In this document: one piece after another, positions 8,783 to 17,923 of the stretch
Layout: the number at the start of each line of letters is the position of its first letter
How positions within the stretch are numbered: the first letter of the stretch is position 1
DNA from: Streptomyces virginiae
GTDB taxonomy: Bacteria; Actinomycetota; Actinomycetes; Streptomycetales; Streptomycetaceae
Direction: 5' to 3'
Assembly: GCF_000720455.1 (NCBI RefSeq)
Contig: NZ_JOAK01000023.1
Span: 36,138-100,137, forward strand
Length of the DNA stretch: 64,000 nucleotides
Notes under the pieces: model-generated
Told to the model about the DNA's origin: nothing
Seen by the model: the letters and a program-made list of their open reading frames with translations, nothing else
Database searches by the model: none
Program-made: the position numbers and the translations under genes

Positions 8783-9817
8783 TCATCCGGTCCCGTCGCG
8801 GGCCTGGGAGGCGGGCCGGTGCCGGCTGCGGTACGCGCCCGGGGGCATGCCCTCCCACCGGGTGAAGGCTCGGACCAGGGCCGTGGCGCCGCTCAGGCCG
8901 ATGAGCGGGGCGATCCGGTCCAGGGGCAGGGCCGTGGTCTCCAGCAGCCGCCTGGCCCGGCCGTGGCGGGCGGTGTCGAGGAGTGCGCGCCACGAGGTGC
9001 CCTCCGCGTGCAGGGCCCTGCGCAGGGTCCGGACGCTGAGGTTGAGCTGCCGGGCGGGGCCTTCGGGGCCCGCGTCCCCGAGCGCGGCGTGCTCCAGCCA
9101 CTGCCGGACGCTCTCTGCCGCGGTCGGGGCCGCCGCGGACAGCTGGTGCAGGAGGCGGTCGGCGTAGGCACGGTGCAGGCCGTTGAGCGCCGGATCGTAG
9201 AGGGGCCGGCGCCTTTCGAGGTCCTCGCCGGCGACCGTGATCGCGTTCTCCGGGGCGTCGAAGGTGACGGGGCAGCCGAAGACGCGGGCGTACGGCTCGG
9301 CCGCGCCCGCCCGGGGGTGGGCGAACGACACGGCCAGCGGCGTCCAGTCGTCGCCCGCGATCCAGCGGGCCGCCCGCACCATGCTGCTGACGACCGCTTC
9401 CACCTGCTGGGGGTGCATGGCGGGCGGGCCGACGGTCGGCCGGTAGCAGATGCGGCCGGCGGCGCCCAGGCGTCGCAGGGTCACCGTGCCCGCCTGGCTC
9501 ACCAGGGGGTGGTAGCGCTCGGCTGCCCGCGCGGCGTCCGCGAGGCTGGCGCAGGTGAGGATCAGGTGGCCGAGGATGTGCAGGCCGTCGGGCCGCATGC
9601 GGTCGCCGACGAGGAGCCCGGTGTGCGGGCCGGCGTCCCGGGCTGCCAGCACCTCGTCCCACAGGGCGCGCATCTCGCCGTAGTCCAGCCGGTCCGTGGG
9701 CATGGCCCGGGAGTCGGCCCCGCCGGTTCCTGCCTCGGCCGTCGCGCTCAGGACCGCGAGGGCGTACGAGGCGTTGACGGAGGGTCCCGTGACGGTAGGG
9801 GGCTCGACGGTGGACAC
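8783..9817 (-). CDS. AraC-family regulator with arabinose-binding-type N domain
   Basis: A 344-residue regulator. The N-terminal two thirds (LHILGHLILTCASLADAARAAERYHPLVSQAG...) match the ligand-binding domain of OruR/ArgR-type AraC proteins, and the C terminus holds two helix-turn-helix units (LNLSVRTLRRALHAEGTSWRALLDTARHGRARRLLETTALPLDRIAPLIGLSGATALVRAFTRWEGMPPGAYR). It is transcribed divergently from the broken DJ-1/PfpI gene at 10.06 kb, the usual pairing for this class, so it probably controlled that gene. The GTG at 9817 is the best start. Confidence 0.88.
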   Translation of the reverse strand: MSTVEPPTVTGPSVNASYALAVLSATAEAGTGGADSRAMPTDRLDYGEMRALWDEVLAARDAGPHTGLLVGDRMRPDGLHILGHLILTCASLADAARAAERYHPLVSQAGTVTLRRLGAAGRICYRPTVGPPAMHPQQVEAVVSSMVRAARWIAGDDWTPLAVSFAHPRAGAAEPYARVFGCPVTFDAPENAITVAGEDLERRRPLYDPALNGLHRAYADRLLHQLSAAAPTAAESVRQWLEHAALGDAGPEGPARQLNLSVRTLRRALHAEGTSWRALLDTARHGRARRLLETTALPLDRIAPLIGLSGATALVRAFTRWEGMPPGAYRSRHRPASQARDGTG

Positions 9818-9824
9818 GGCCGTC

Positions 9825-9937
9825 AGTCAATGCGGACCCGCCACCCCCGTCAATAGCGTCCGCGGGACGGCCGCCCGCGGGGAGGGGCGGCGGGGTGCGG
9901 GTCCGGGGAGTCAACGCCTTGGCCGTCGGGGTCAATG
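9825..9937. promoter_or_regulatory. GTCAA direct repeats between AraC gene and DJ-1 gene
   Basis: The intergenic stretch carries four copies of GTCAAT or GTCAAC (near 9826, 9850, 9910 and 9931), two close to each divergent gene. The spacing within pairs is about 21-24 bases, near two helical turns, which fits paired half-sites of an AraC regulator. No further test is possible from sequence alone. Confidence 0.35.
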
Positions 9938-10057
9938 ACGGTGCCGCGGGCCGCTCCTAGGCTCGTCCTTCGGACACCGAGGAGGTCAGGGGGTCGGGCC
10001 CCCGGGCCGCGGAAGCGAACGTGCTGCCCTGATCACCACCGCTCAGAGGAGTACGCC

Positions 10058-10832
10058 GTGATTCTCTTCCTGCTCCCGGCAGGCGACTACGACCCCACCG
10101 AGGCGGCGGTGCCCTGGGCCGCCCTGCGGGACGCCGGCTTCGAGGTGCGGTTCGCGACTCCCGACGGGAAGGTCGCGCTCGCCGATCCCCGGCTCACCGA
10201 CCTCGGCTTTCTCCTGGCTGTCGCCCTGGCTGATGACCCGCCGCGCCGAGCTGGCCGCCTACCGGCGCCTCACCGAGGACCCTGCCTTCCTCGCCCCTCT
10301 CGCGTACGCCGACGTCGACCCGGCCGGCATCACCGGTCTCTTCGTACCGGGCGGCCACGCCCCGCGCATGCGGACACTGCTCGAAGACGCCACCGCCCAG
10401 CAGCTGTTCGCCCGGGCCTTCACCCAGGGGCTGCCGGTGGGGGCCGTCTGCCACGGGGTGCTGCTCGCCGCCCGTGCCCAGGATCCCGCCACCGGACGCT
10501 CGGTCCTCCACGGCCGCCGCACGACGGCTCTGACGACCCTGCTGGAGCTGACGGGGTGGAACCTCACCCGGCTCTGGCTGGGGCGCTACTACCGGACGTA
10601 CCGCGCCACCGTGCAGCAGGAGGTCACCGCGGCGCTCGCCGATCCGCGCCACTTCCTCGCGGGCCCGCCGCTGCCCGTGCGCGACACCGCCGCCCGGCCC
10701 GGACGCGGCTTCACCGTCACCGACGGCAACTACGTCTCGGCGCGGTGGCCCGGTGACTGCCACCGCCTCGCGGCGGACTACCTGGCCCTGGTCCGTGCCC
10801 GTTCGGCGGGAGCGGTGGACCGCCCGGTGTGA
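10058..10832 (+). pseudogene. DJ-1/PfpI-type glutamine amidotransferase-like gene with a frameshift
   Basis: Two frames together make one type 1 glutamine amidotransferase-like (DJ-1/PfpI) protein. The first frame starts at GTG 10058 (VILFLLPAGDYDPTEAAVPWAALRDAGFEVRFATPDG) and remains family-like to about 10208. From about 10210 the family pattern continues in the next frame: LSPWLMTRRAELAAYRRLTEDPAFLAPLAYADVDPAGITGLFVPGGHAPRMRTLLED and the nucleophile-elbow segment GAVCHGVLLAAR. One extra base (or two missing) near 10208-10215 explains the break. The start has GAGGAG upstream. As it stands the ribosome would make either a short peptide or a truncated protein from ATG 10233. Confidence 0.82.
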
Positions 10833-10917
10833 CCCCCGCGACCGCGCGGGCGGCGGCGTCCGGGGCCGAGGAAGACCATCTCCGCAGTGTCGTGAACGCC
10901 TCGTGAAAGGGATGGGG

Positions 10918-13059
10918 ATGAACCGACGAAGAGCCTTGGGACGGAGCCGGTACCTGCTGATCGGCCTGGTCCTCGCATTGGTGACGCTGGCCCTCGGGCC
11001 CGCGGCGGCCGCCGGCGCGCCCGCCGGGCCCAAGTGGTGGGAGCCCGTGGCGCGCCCGGCCCCGGACTCGCAGGTCGACGTCACCGGGGAGCCGTTCACC
11101 GGGACCGACGCGCGGGGCCGCGTGCGCGGATACGTGGACGCGCACGTCCACCTGATGTCCGACGAGGGCTTCGGAGGACGGCTGGTCTGCGGAGAGGTCT
11201 TCTCCCCGGCGGGGGTGGCCGACGCGCTGAAGGACTGCCCCGAGCACTACCCGAACGGCGTCCTCGCCCTCTTCGACATGATCACCAAGGGTGGTGACGG
11301 GCGGCACGACCCGAACGGCTGGCCGACGTTCCGCGACTGGCCGGCCCATGACTCGGCCACCCACCAGCAGACGTACTACGCCTGGGTGGAGCGGGCCTGG
11401 CGGGGCGGGCAGCGGGTCCTGGTGAACGACATGGTCACCAACGGGGTCATCTGCTCGCTGTACTTCTTCAAGGACCGCGGCTGCGACGAGATGACCGCGA
11501 TCCGGCTCCAGATCCAGAAGACGTACGAACTCCAGGCCTACGTGGACGCCATGTACGGCGGCCCGGGCAAGGGCTGGTTCCGGGTCGTCACCGACCCCGA
11601 GCAGGCGCGCGAGGTCGTCCGGGAGGGCAAGCTGGCCGTCGTCCTCGGGGTGGAGACCTCCGAACCGTTCGGCTGCAAGCAGGTGCTGGACAGCGCCCGC
11701 TGCACCATGGACGACATCGACCGGGGCCTCGACGAACTGCACCGCCTGGGCGTGCGCAGCATGTTCCTGTGCCACAAGTTCGACAACGCCCTGTGCGGCG
11801 TACGGTTCGACTCGGGCACCCAGGGCATGGCCGTCAACGCGGGCCAGTTCCTGTCGACGGGCACCTTCTGGAGCACGGAGCCGTGCGCGGGGCCCGAGCA
11901 CGACAATCCGATCGGCTTCGGGCTCGCCGCGGGAGCGGCCGAGCCCGCCGGGACCTCCCGGGCGGGGGCGGCGCAGGCGGGGACGACGCAGGCGGTGGAG
12001 ACGGAGGCGGCGGCCGAGGCCCGGGTCCGCGGCGCCCTGCCGGAAGGCGTCGAGCTCCCGGAGTACGGCGGCGCCTCCCTCCGGGCGGCGCAGTGCAACC
12101 GCCGGGGTCTGACCGCGCTGGGCGAGTACGCGGTGCTGGGCATGACGAAGCGCGGCATGATGCTGGAGATCGACCACATGAGCGTCAAGGCGGCGAACCA
12201 GGCGCTGCGCGTGCTCGAGGCGGAGCGCTACCCGGGTGTCCTGTCCACGCACGGCTGGATGGACGAGAACTGGACCGAACGGGTCTACCGCCTGGGCGGG
12301 TTCATCACGGGCCACATGTTCGAGGCCCCCGCGTTCGCCGCCGAGGCGCGTGAACACGCCGCCCTGCGCGCCCGGTACGGCGCCGGGTACGGCATCGGCA
12401 CCGACATGAACGGCTTCGCCTGGCTGCCCGGTCCGAGGGCGGCGGCCGGCGATCAGGTCCGCTATCCCTTCCGCAGTCCGGACGGCGGCTCGCTCCTCGA
12501 CCGGCAGGTCACCGGCTCACGCGTGTGGGACGTCAACACGGACGGCGGCGGCGCCCACTACGGCCTCGTTCCGGACTGGATCGAGGACATCCGGGTCACC
12601 GGGGGCCAGGACGTGGTGGACGAGCTCATGCAGGGTGCCGAGGGCTATCTGCGCACGTGGGGGCGCGCCCACGGCCACACCACCCCGTACGCGCCCCTGG
12701 TGCGCGGCTACCGCCCGCACGCCGGGCACCTGGCCTCCTCACGGCCGCTGCCCGCCGGCTTCACCCCCGAGGCGGTCTGGAAGGTGCTGCGGGACCCGGC
12801 GCCGGGCACGGTCCGGCTCTACGAGTGCAGGGCGGCGAACCACTCGCTGCTGACCCCCGATCCGGGATGCGAGGGCCAGCAGCCCCTCGGCGCGGTCGGG
12901 TACGTCCACACGAAGGCGGTGCCGGGCTCGGTACCCCTCTACCGGTGCTACGTACCGTCCGTCTTCGACCACTTCGTCTCCGACCGCGCCAACTGCGAGG
13001 GGCCCTACTCGCGGGAGGGTCTGCTCGGTTACGTCATGCCGGTGGCGGCGGCGCCGTAG
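10918..13059 (+). CDS. secreted metallo-dipeptidase-like/amidohydrolase with C-terminal Cys-rich repeats
   Basis: A 713-residue exported protein. A signal peptide ([34 protein letters not shown]) is followed by [14 protein letters not shown], the HxH metal site of amidohydrolases, and by [27 protein letters not shown] and GTDMNGFA, which recall renal-dipeptidase (M19)-type enzymes. The middle holds an Ala/Gly-rich insert (about residues 345-375). The C terminus ([24 protein letters not shown] repeated as [26 protein letters not shown]) resembles DUF5648-type surface repeats. ATG 10918 has AAAGGG six bases upstream; ATG 10912 and GTG 10903 are alternatives. Substrate unknown; a terminator-like hairpin follows. 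Confidence 0.75.
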   Translation: MNRRRALGRSRYLLIGLVLALVTLALGPAAAAGAPAGPKWWEPVARPAPDSQVDVTGEPFTGTDARGRVRGYVDAHVHLMSDEGFGGRLVCGEVFSPAGVADALKDCPEHYPNGVLALFDMITKGGDGRHDPNGWPTFRDWPAHDSATHQQTYYAWVERAWRGGQRVLVNDMVTNGVICSLYFFKDRGCDEMTAIRLQIQKTYELQAYVDAMYGGPGKGWFRVVTDPEQAREVVREGKLAVVLGVETSEPFGCKQVLDSARCTMDDIDRGLDELHRLGVRSMFLCHKFDNALCGVRFDSGTQGMAVNAGQFLSTGTFWSTEPCAGPEHDNPIGFGLAAGAAEPAGTSRAGAAQAGTTQAVETEAAAEARVRGALPEGVELPEYGGASLRAAQCNRRGLTALGEYAVLGMTKRGMMLEIDHMSVKAANQALRVLEAERYPGVLSTHGWMDENWTERVYRLGGFITGHMFEAPAFAAEAREHAALRARYGAGYGIGTDMNGFAWLPGPRAAAGDQVRYPFRSPDGGSLLDRQVTGSRVWDVNTDGGGAHYGLVPDWIEDIRVTGGQDVVDELMQGAEGYLRTWGRAHGHTTPYAPLVRGYRPHAGHLASSRPLPAGFTPEAVWKVLRDPAPGTVRLYECRAANHSLLTPDPGCEGQQPLGAVGYVHTKAVPGSVPLYRCYVPSVFDHFVSDRANCEGPYSREGLLGYVMPVAAAP

Positions 13060-13068
13060 CGGCGGACC

Positions 13069-13102
13069 AGGTGCCCCCGGCTCGTGCGGCCCGGGGGCAC
13101 CT
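13069..13102 (+). terminator. hairpin after the secreted metallohydrolase gene
   Basis: AGGTGCCCCCGG and CCGGGGGCACCT form a perfect 12-base stem around a 10-base loop, ten bases after the stop codon of the preceding gene. No T-run follows, as is usual in Streptomyces. Confidence 0.75.
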
Positions 13103-13218
13103 CGCCGGAGTCGGCCGCCGCGGCCGTCCGGAGGCGGCCGTTCGGGGGATCCGAGGACCTGACGCGCCCCTACCCGGCCGACCGCGGGCACCTCTTCACA
13201 CAACGAAAGAGGTGCACG

Positions 13219-13566
13219 ATGCCGCTCTACCTGTCCAGGTTCAGCTACACGCCGGAGACGTGGGCACGGCTGATGAGCCGTCCCGAGGACCGTACGACGG
13301 CCGCCAGGTCCTACATCGAGTCCGTCGGCGGCAAGCTGCACGGCTTCTGGTACGCCTTCGGCACCCATGACGGATACAACCTGTGGGAGGCCCCCGACAA
13401 CGTGTCCATGGCCTCGGTCGCCCTGGCGATCAGCGGGGGCGGGGCGCTCAGCTCGTTCGAGACGACCGTGCTGCTCACCATCGACGAAACACTGGACGCC
13501 CTGCGCAACGCCGAGCAGATCCGCTACCGGGCTCCCGGCACGGCAGCAGCAGGACCACCGGCCTGA
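13219..13566 (+). CDS. GYD domain protein
   Basis: A 115-residue protein of the GYD family, small alpha-beta barrel-like proteins of unknown function. The pattern MPLYLSRFSYTPETWARLMSRPEDR...GGKLHGFWYAFGTHDGYNLWEAPDNVSMASVALAISGGGALSSFETTVLLT covers the whole family domain. ATG 13219 has GAAAGAGG seven bases upstream. It converges on the TetR gene; the two stop codons are 15 bases apart. Confidence 0.88.
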   Translation: MPLYLSRFSYTPETWARLMSRPEDRTTAARSYIESVGGKLHGFWYAFGTHDGYNLWEAPDNVSMASVALAISGGGALSSFETTVLLTIDETLDALRNAEQIRYRAPGTAAAGPPA

Positions 13567-13581
13567 TCGGCAGGACTCGAC

Positions 13582-14154
13582 CTAGCCGCCGAGGACGTTG
13601 TCGACGTGGGCGGCGAGCGCGGAGCGCAGGCCTTCGGGGGACATCCTCTGTTCGTCGATCAGGTGTGCGACGAGGTCGGCGCGGATCGTGGCCAGCAGTG
13701 CGTGGGCGGTGAAGTCCGGGTCGTGGACGCCGGGGACCCGGTCGAGCGCCGCCCGCAGCGTTTCGTGCCACCAGCCGTAGTGCTCGGCCTGGTACGGGCT
13801 GCTGAGCCCGGCGTCCTCGGCGGCCGCCATGAGGTTCCGGTTCTCGATCTTGAAGGTCAGCGAGGTGTCGAGGAGGGCCAGCACCCGCTGCCGCGGTGCG
13901 CTGCCCGTTGCCTCCTGCACCTCACGCACCGTGCGCTGCAGCGGTTCGAGGCGGGAGGTGATCACGGCGGCGATCAGGCCGGCGCGGTCGCCGAAGCGGC
14001 GGAAGAGGGTCCCCTTGCCCACGCCCGCGGCAGCGGCGATGTCGTCCATCGAGACGCTGTGGGGGCTGCTGCTGGCGGCGAAGAGGGCGTCGGCGGCCGC
14101 CAGGACGGCTTCCCGGTTGCGCTGGGCGTCGGCGCGTTCCGTTGGTCGGGCCAC
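13582..14154 (-). CDS. TetR-family repressor
   Basis: A 190-residue regulator. The N-terminal helix-turn-helix is clear (AVLAAADALFAASSSPHSVSMDDIAAAAGVGKGTLFRRFGDRAGLIAAVI), with a helical ligand-binding C domain. GTG 14154 was chosen for the AAGGAGG just upstream. It is the last gene of the SnoaL-NmrA-TetR unit, 59 bases after the NmrA-like gene, and two near-identical palindromes lie before the first gene of that unit, so it most likely represses the operon and itself. Its TAG stop sits in a dispersed CTAG repeat. Confidence 0.88.
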   Translation of the reverse strand: MARPTERADAQRNREAVLAAADALFAASSSPHSVSMDDIAAAAGVGKGTLFRRFGDRAGLIAAVITSRLEPLQRTVREVQEATGSAPRQRVLALLDTSLTFKIENRNLMAAAEDAGLSSPYQAEHYGWWHETLRAALDRVPGVHDPDFTAHALLATIRADLVAHLIDEQRMSPEGLRSALAAHVDNVLGG

Positions 14155-14213
14155 GTGTCCTCCTTGGTCTACGGCCTCTCCGGCCCCGGGGAATGATATT
14201 CGGCCGGGTCGTG

Positions 14214-15083
14214 TCAGCGGTTCGCGCCCGAGCGCAGCTCCCGTTCGACGAAGGCCCGCAGGCTGCCGGGGGGCCGGCCGGTGAGGCGCTCCACGGTGTC
14301 CGAGGTACGGTCCTCGGCCCCGTCGGCGATGGCACGGTCCATCCGGGCCAGCATCGTGGCGAACTCCATCGGTATCTCCGCCGCCCACCGGTCGCGCAGT
14401 TCCTCGAAGGTCAGCTGCCGGTGTACGACGGGCCGCCCGGTGACATCGGTGATGACCGCGGCGACGTCGGCGTAGCTCAGCGCCTGCGGCCCGGTGAGGA
14501 TCAGGTCGGTGTCGGGGGCCCGTCCGTCGGTCAGGGCGCGTACGGCGACGGCGGCGATGTCCTCGGCGTCGACGAATCCGACGCGGCCGTCTCCCGCGGC
14601 CGTGAAGATGGCACCGTCCTCGCGGATGGTGCGTGCGTGGGGGGCGGGATCGGCGAAGTTCTGCATGAACCAGGAGGGCCGCAGCACGGCCCACTCCTCG
14701 AACAGGCCGGGCAGTTGTTCGTGGACCCGGCCCACCGCAGGGCCGCCCGCGGGGATCGCGGAGGAGCTGAGGAGCACCGCGCGGCGTACGCCTGCCGTGC
14801 GGGCCCGGTGGAGGAAGGGCAGCATGACGGCGGCCGGATCCGGTGAGCCGGTGGGCGGGATCAGGTAGGCGCGGTCGACGCCGTCCAGGGCTTCGGCCCA
14901 GGTCACGGGCTCGTTCCAGTCGAAGCGGACGGCCTGGGCGCCCGTGTGCGGGGTGGCGGTCCGGCCGGCCGCTTTCACGCGCCGGCCCTCGGCGAGCAGT
15001 CCGGCGGTGACGCGGCGGCCGGTGGTGCCGGTGGCCCCGATCACCAGGGTGGCGGGGGCGGTGGTGGTGGGGGTGCTCGTCAT
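14214..15083 (-). CDS. NmrA-like NAD(P)-binding oxidoreductase
   Basis: A 289-residue atypical short-chain dehydrogenase. The nucleotide-binding GATGTTGRRV at about residues 17-26 and the ending DVTGRPVVHRQLTFEELRDRW are typical of the NmrA/azoreductase-like NAD(P)H-binding proteins. The catalytic Tyr-Lys pair of classical SDRs is absent, so it may be a redox sensor or a quinone/azo reductase. The ATG overlaps the stop of the SnoaL-like gene by four bases (ATGA), indicating coupling. Confidence 0.87.
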   Translation of the reverse strand: MTSTPTTTAPATLVIGATGTTGRRVTAGLLAEGRRVKAAGRTATPHTGAQAVRFDWNEPVTWAEALDGVDRAYLIPPTGSPDPAAVMLPFLHRARTAGVRRAVLLSSSAIPAGGPAVGRVHEQLPGLFEEWAVLRPSWFMQNFADPAPHARTIREDGAIFTAAGDGRVGFVDAEDIAAVAVRALTDGRAPDTDLILTGPQALSYADVAAVITDVTGRPVVHRQLTFEELRDRWAAEIPMEFATMLARMDRAIADGAEDRTSDTVERLTGRPPGSLRAFVERELRSGANR

Positions 15084-15505
15084 CGGTTCGCTCCGGTGAA
15101 GTCGGCGCCGGGCAGGGATGCGGCGAGCGGGTTCCAGTAGTCGCGGTAGGAGGTGATGAGGCCGTCCTCGACCGTGACCACGGCGATGTAGGTCATGTCG
15201 TAGGGGGTGTCTGTCTGCACCAGGCGGCCGACTCCGCGCATCTCGACCACGATCGTTTCGGGGACGGTGGTCTGATGGATCTTCACATCGGGGAAGTCGT
15301 GCAGGTCCACGTGGTCGGGGTAGTGGCGCATGTACTCGCCGACCGCGGCTTTGCCGTCGAGGCGCGAGGGCATGCCTTCGGGGGCGAAGGGGAATTCGAG
15401 GACGCCGTCGGTGGACCACAGGTCGACCCAGGCGGGTATGTCCTTCTCCAACAGCAGTTCCAGGCCGTGGCGGTACAGCTCCGCGGCCGTCATGGGGATC
15501 GTCAT
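15080..15505 (-). CDS. SnoaL-like / NTF2-fold protein
   Basis: A 141-residue NTF2-like protein: TAAELYRHGLELLLEKDIPAWVDLWSTDGVLEFPFAPEGMPSRLDGKAAVGEYMRHYPDHVDL...TYIAVVTVEDGLITSYRDYWNPL. This is the SnoaL/ketosteroid-isomerase-like layout in full length. The ATG at 15505 (MTIPMTAAEL) is preferred; an upstream extension to 15559 would run over the operator region. First gene of the unit controlled by the TetR gene downstream. Substrate unknown. Confidence 0.85.
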   Translation of the reverse strand: MTIPMTAAELYRHGLELLLEKDIPAWVDLWSTDGVLEFPFAPEGMPSRLDGKAAVGEYMRHYPDHVDLHDFPDVKIHQTTVPETIVVEMRGVGRLVQTDTPYDMTYIAVVTVEDGLITSYRDYWNPLAASLPGADFTGANR

Positions 15506-15557
15506 GGTCCGGGCTTCCGATCTGCTCGCACTGGGGACGGGCGCACGCCCGCCTGAC

Positions 15558-15609
15558 AAACGGACCGCCAGTCCGCTTGATCCCGAGCGTACGAACCGCC
15601 GGTCCGTTT
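15558..15609. promoter_or_regulatory. two tandem TetR-type operators
   Basis: Two 21-base imperfect palindromes share the core ACCGCC(A/G)GTCCG: one at 15558-15578 (AAACGG...) and one at 15589-15609 (...GGTCCGTTT). They start 31 bases apart, close to three helical turns, so dimers would sit on the same face. They lie 50-100 bases before the SnoaL-like start, in its promoter. The TetR gene at the end of the same unit is the likely binder. Confidence 0.7.
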
Positions 15610-15679
15610 AGCAAGCCGTGCCCGGCCCGGCGCCCGCGTGGCGCCCACTGCGTCGCGGACGCAGGCAGGGCGAAAACGG

Positions 15680-15721
15680 CGAAGCCGCAGCCGGCCCGCG
15701 GGAGGGTCGGCTACGGCTTCG
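15680..15721 (-). terminator. hairpin after the small secreted protein gene
   Basis: CGAAGCCGCAGCC pairs with GGCTACGGCTTCG (one mismatch) around a 16-base loop, 26-67 bases beyond the stop of the minus-strand secreted protein gene. A run of GGCTTCGGCTAC-like repeats extends the right arm. Confidence 0.5.
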
Positions 15722-15747
15722 GCTACTGCTTCGGCTACGGCGTGGGG

Positions 15748-16113
15748 TCAGGAAGTCCGCTTCAGCGTCCAGGTGTTGGGGTTGAAGCTGGGGACGGCGG
15801 AGTAGCGACAGCCACTCGAGTAGTAGGTGCTGGTGATGGTCCAGCCGGCGGGCGGCCACGTGGACGCGCAGGCGTTGACCTGCGTGCCCACGGGGTAGCC
15901 TCTGAGGTCCTTGATCTGCTTCATGTTGGGCGTGAAGCCGGAGCCGCACCCGGCGCTGTTCCACCACTGGACGTCGACCCAGCCGTCCGGGGTGAGCGCG
16001 CTGGCGCACATGTTGACCGTGTCACCGGGCGCCGCCGAGGCGGGGCTCGCGGTGACGGCCAGGGCGGTGACGGCCATGGTGGCCAGTGTGACGGCGAAAC
16101 GGGTGCGGATCAC
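15748..16113 (-). CDS. small secreted protein
   Basis: A 121-residue exported protein. A Sec signal (MIRTRFAVTLATMAVTALAVTASPASA) precedes a mature part of about 94 residues with four cysteines (MCASAL, AGCGSG, NACAST, SGCRYS) and many Trp/Tyr residues, consistent with a compact disulfide-bonded extracellular domain. I do not recognise the family. It is a single gene with its own terminator-like hairpin. Confidence 0.75.
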   Translation of the reverse strand: MIRTRFAVTLATMAVTALAVTASPASAAPGDTVNMCASALTPDGWVDVQWWNSAGCGSGFTPNMKQIKDLRGYPVGTQVNACASTWPPAGWTITSTYYSSGCRYSAVPSFNPNTWTLKRTS

Positions 16114-16260
16114 GAGAGGTTTCCTCCTCGGCGCACTGGGGTCGCCGCCGACCGTCGGCGGGCCGCGCCAGGCGCCGCACCATTGCTATCCGACCGGCCC
16201 AAACTCCGGAAAGTCACCTTTTGGGCATAACCCTGCGATCGTTTAGAGCCGCGGCGTCGT

Positions 16261-17073
16261 TCACCCGATCGGCTGCCGGGCCTCGGCGCGCACCTTGAGG
16301 GTGGCCTCGGCGAACGGGGCGAGGTCGACGGAAGCGGGCTTCTGCTGGGTCGTCTCCGGGGTGACGAATCCGACCGAGGCGCCGGTGTTCTCGTCCGCCC
16401 AGGCGCAGATCGGCAGGGAGCCCTCGGCCCCGCCCTGCTGCACGGTCAGCACCTGGCAGGAGACGGTGATGTCGGATCCGAGGGGGGTGATGTCCCTCGC
16501 GGGGACCGCCACCTTCGCGCCCTCCGCGTCCTCGGCTCCGTCGAGCATCTTCCTGCGAGCGCTCGCGGGATCCTTGAACCGGCCGTACATGCCCGAGATG
16601 ACGAGTGCGCCCGTTCCCTGCGGGGACTTGGCCGTGTACTGGCCGACGGCCGGCTTCGGGTCGCGGACCTTGGAGTCGTAGGTGCCCTTCAGGGCCTCCT
16701 GACCCGCGGTGGCCGAAAGGTCCTGGTCCAGCTGGTACTTGCCGTCCAGGAGGGTCTTGGGAACGGTGAGGCGGTGGGTGGCCTCGGGGAAGCCGCCGGT
16801 GGCTCCGGTCAGCAGCTTCACTCCGAACCCGAGGACGCCGAGCGCCACCAGCGAGGCCGCCACGATCCCGATCACCATGCCCGTCCGGTTCTTGCGCTGC
16901 GGCGGGCCCATCGGAGGCTGCCCCCACGCGCCTTGGCCGGGGTGCGGCTGCGGCGGGTACGGCTGACCCGGGTAGGGCCGGCCCGGGTGGGGCTGCGCCG
17001 GGTAGGGCTGCTGGTGCGGGGGGTGCGGGGGCCCGTAGGGACCGGGGTGCTGCTGGGGCGGGGGCGTACTCAT
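16261..17073 (-). CDS. Pro-rich single-pass membrane protein
   Basis: A 270-residue protein with a Pro/Gln/His/Tyr-rich cytoplasmic head (about residues 1-60), one membrane helix (MVIGIVAASLVALGVLGFGVKLL, about 66-88) and an extracytoplasmic domain of about 180 residues containing two cysteines (ITVSCQVL, LPICAWADEN). This architecture is common in Streptomyces and uncharacterised. No adjacent partner is evident. Confidence 0.75.
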   Translation of the reverse strand: MSTPPPQQHPGPYGPPHPPHQQPYPAQPHPGRPYPGQPYPPQPHPGQGAWGQPPMGPPQRKNRTGMVIGIVAASLVALGVLGFGVKLLTGATGGFPEATHRLTVPKTLLDGKYQLDQDLSATAGQEALKGTYDSKVRDPKPAVGQYTAKSPQGTGALVISGMYGRFKDPASARRKMLDGAEDAEGAKVAVPARDITPLGSDITVSCQVLTVQQGGAEGSLPICAWADENTGASVGFVTPETTQQKPASVDLAPFAEATLKVRAEARQPIG

Positions 17074-17186
17074 GCCCGAACGCTACGTCAGCCCGGCGTG
17101 CGGGAATCGACGAGGGGCACTGGGGGCTCCGGGTCCGCGTGGGTTCCGACGGGCCTCCGCCCCGCTCCCCCGCCACCCCGAACTCG

Positions 17187-17714
17187 TCAGGCGGCGCGGC
17201 AGAGTTCCGCGGGGCCCGCCGGGGCCGAGGCGCGGACCACGGTCGCGGGCAGGGTGCGGGCGCCACGAAGGGTACCCGCGGCCTGCGAGCGGTTCCGCGC
17301 GAACACGAAGAGGCGGAGCACCGCGAATCGTGCGACTCCGGCGAGTGCGGAGGCCGACAGGTAGACGACCTGCTCCAGCATCGGATCGGGCGCCGGCACC
17401 AGCCGCTGCAGGGTCAGCATCGCCACACACGTCACCGCGTACGCCGCCACCGCGGACCCGGCCGACTGCGCGTGCTGGCGCCGGCTCGCGCGCTCGCCCG
17501 CGCCGAAGGTGAAGCGGGCGTGGAGCTCGGTGGCGAGCAGCGTGGAGACCACGGTGATCAGGGCGTTGGCCAGGACCCAGGGGATCCAGGAGGCGAGGGC
17601 CCCCACGGCGAAGCTGGAGGCGAGCCCGACTCCGCCGCCGCAGAGTACGAAGCGGGCGAAGGCGGTGACGGCACCGGGCTGTGTCGCCTGCTGCCCGTTC
17701 TGCACGGTCTCCAT
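17187..17714 (-). CDS. GtrA-family membrane protein
   Basis: A 175-residue protein with four membrane helices in the GtrA pattern: ARFVLCGGGVGLASSFAVGALAS, ALITVVSTLLATELHARFTFG, AVAAYAVTCVAMLTLQRLV and YLSASALAGVARFAVLRLFVFAR. GtrA proteins are thought to move lipid-linked sugars across the membrane for cell-wall or surface glycosylation; no glycosyltransferase is adjacent here. ATG 17714 (METVQNG) is preferred to upstream starts because an AAGGGG motif precedes it. Confidence 0.82.
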   Translation of the reverse strand: METVQNGQQATQPGAVTAFARFVLCGGGVGLASSFAVGALASWIPWVLANALITVVSTLLATELHARFTFGAGERASRRQHAQSAGSAVAAYAVTCVAMLTLQRLVPAPDPMLEQVVYLSASALAGVARFAVLRLFVFARNRSQAAGTLRGARTLPATVVRASAPAGPAELCRAA

Positions 17715-17923
17715 GATCCCCACCCCTTCGACGGCCCACCCGCGAACGCGCCCGCCGACCTCTACGGCCCATGGGCGCGCCACCCATGACGCCATCATGG
17801 CGCATCAATGGCACCACGTCGAGCCATAATTGACGCCACGCCTGCGTGCATTCCATGAACGCGCAGTTCAGAAGCGGTGCCAACCCGGGCAAGTTCCTTG
17901 CGAAACCGTCCGGTGAGGGGCCG

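Noticed and set aside
7197..9935. A 912-residue minus-strand frame
   Set aside because: It runs across the ohr and AraC genes out of frame and is Arg/Pro-rich with no family likeness.
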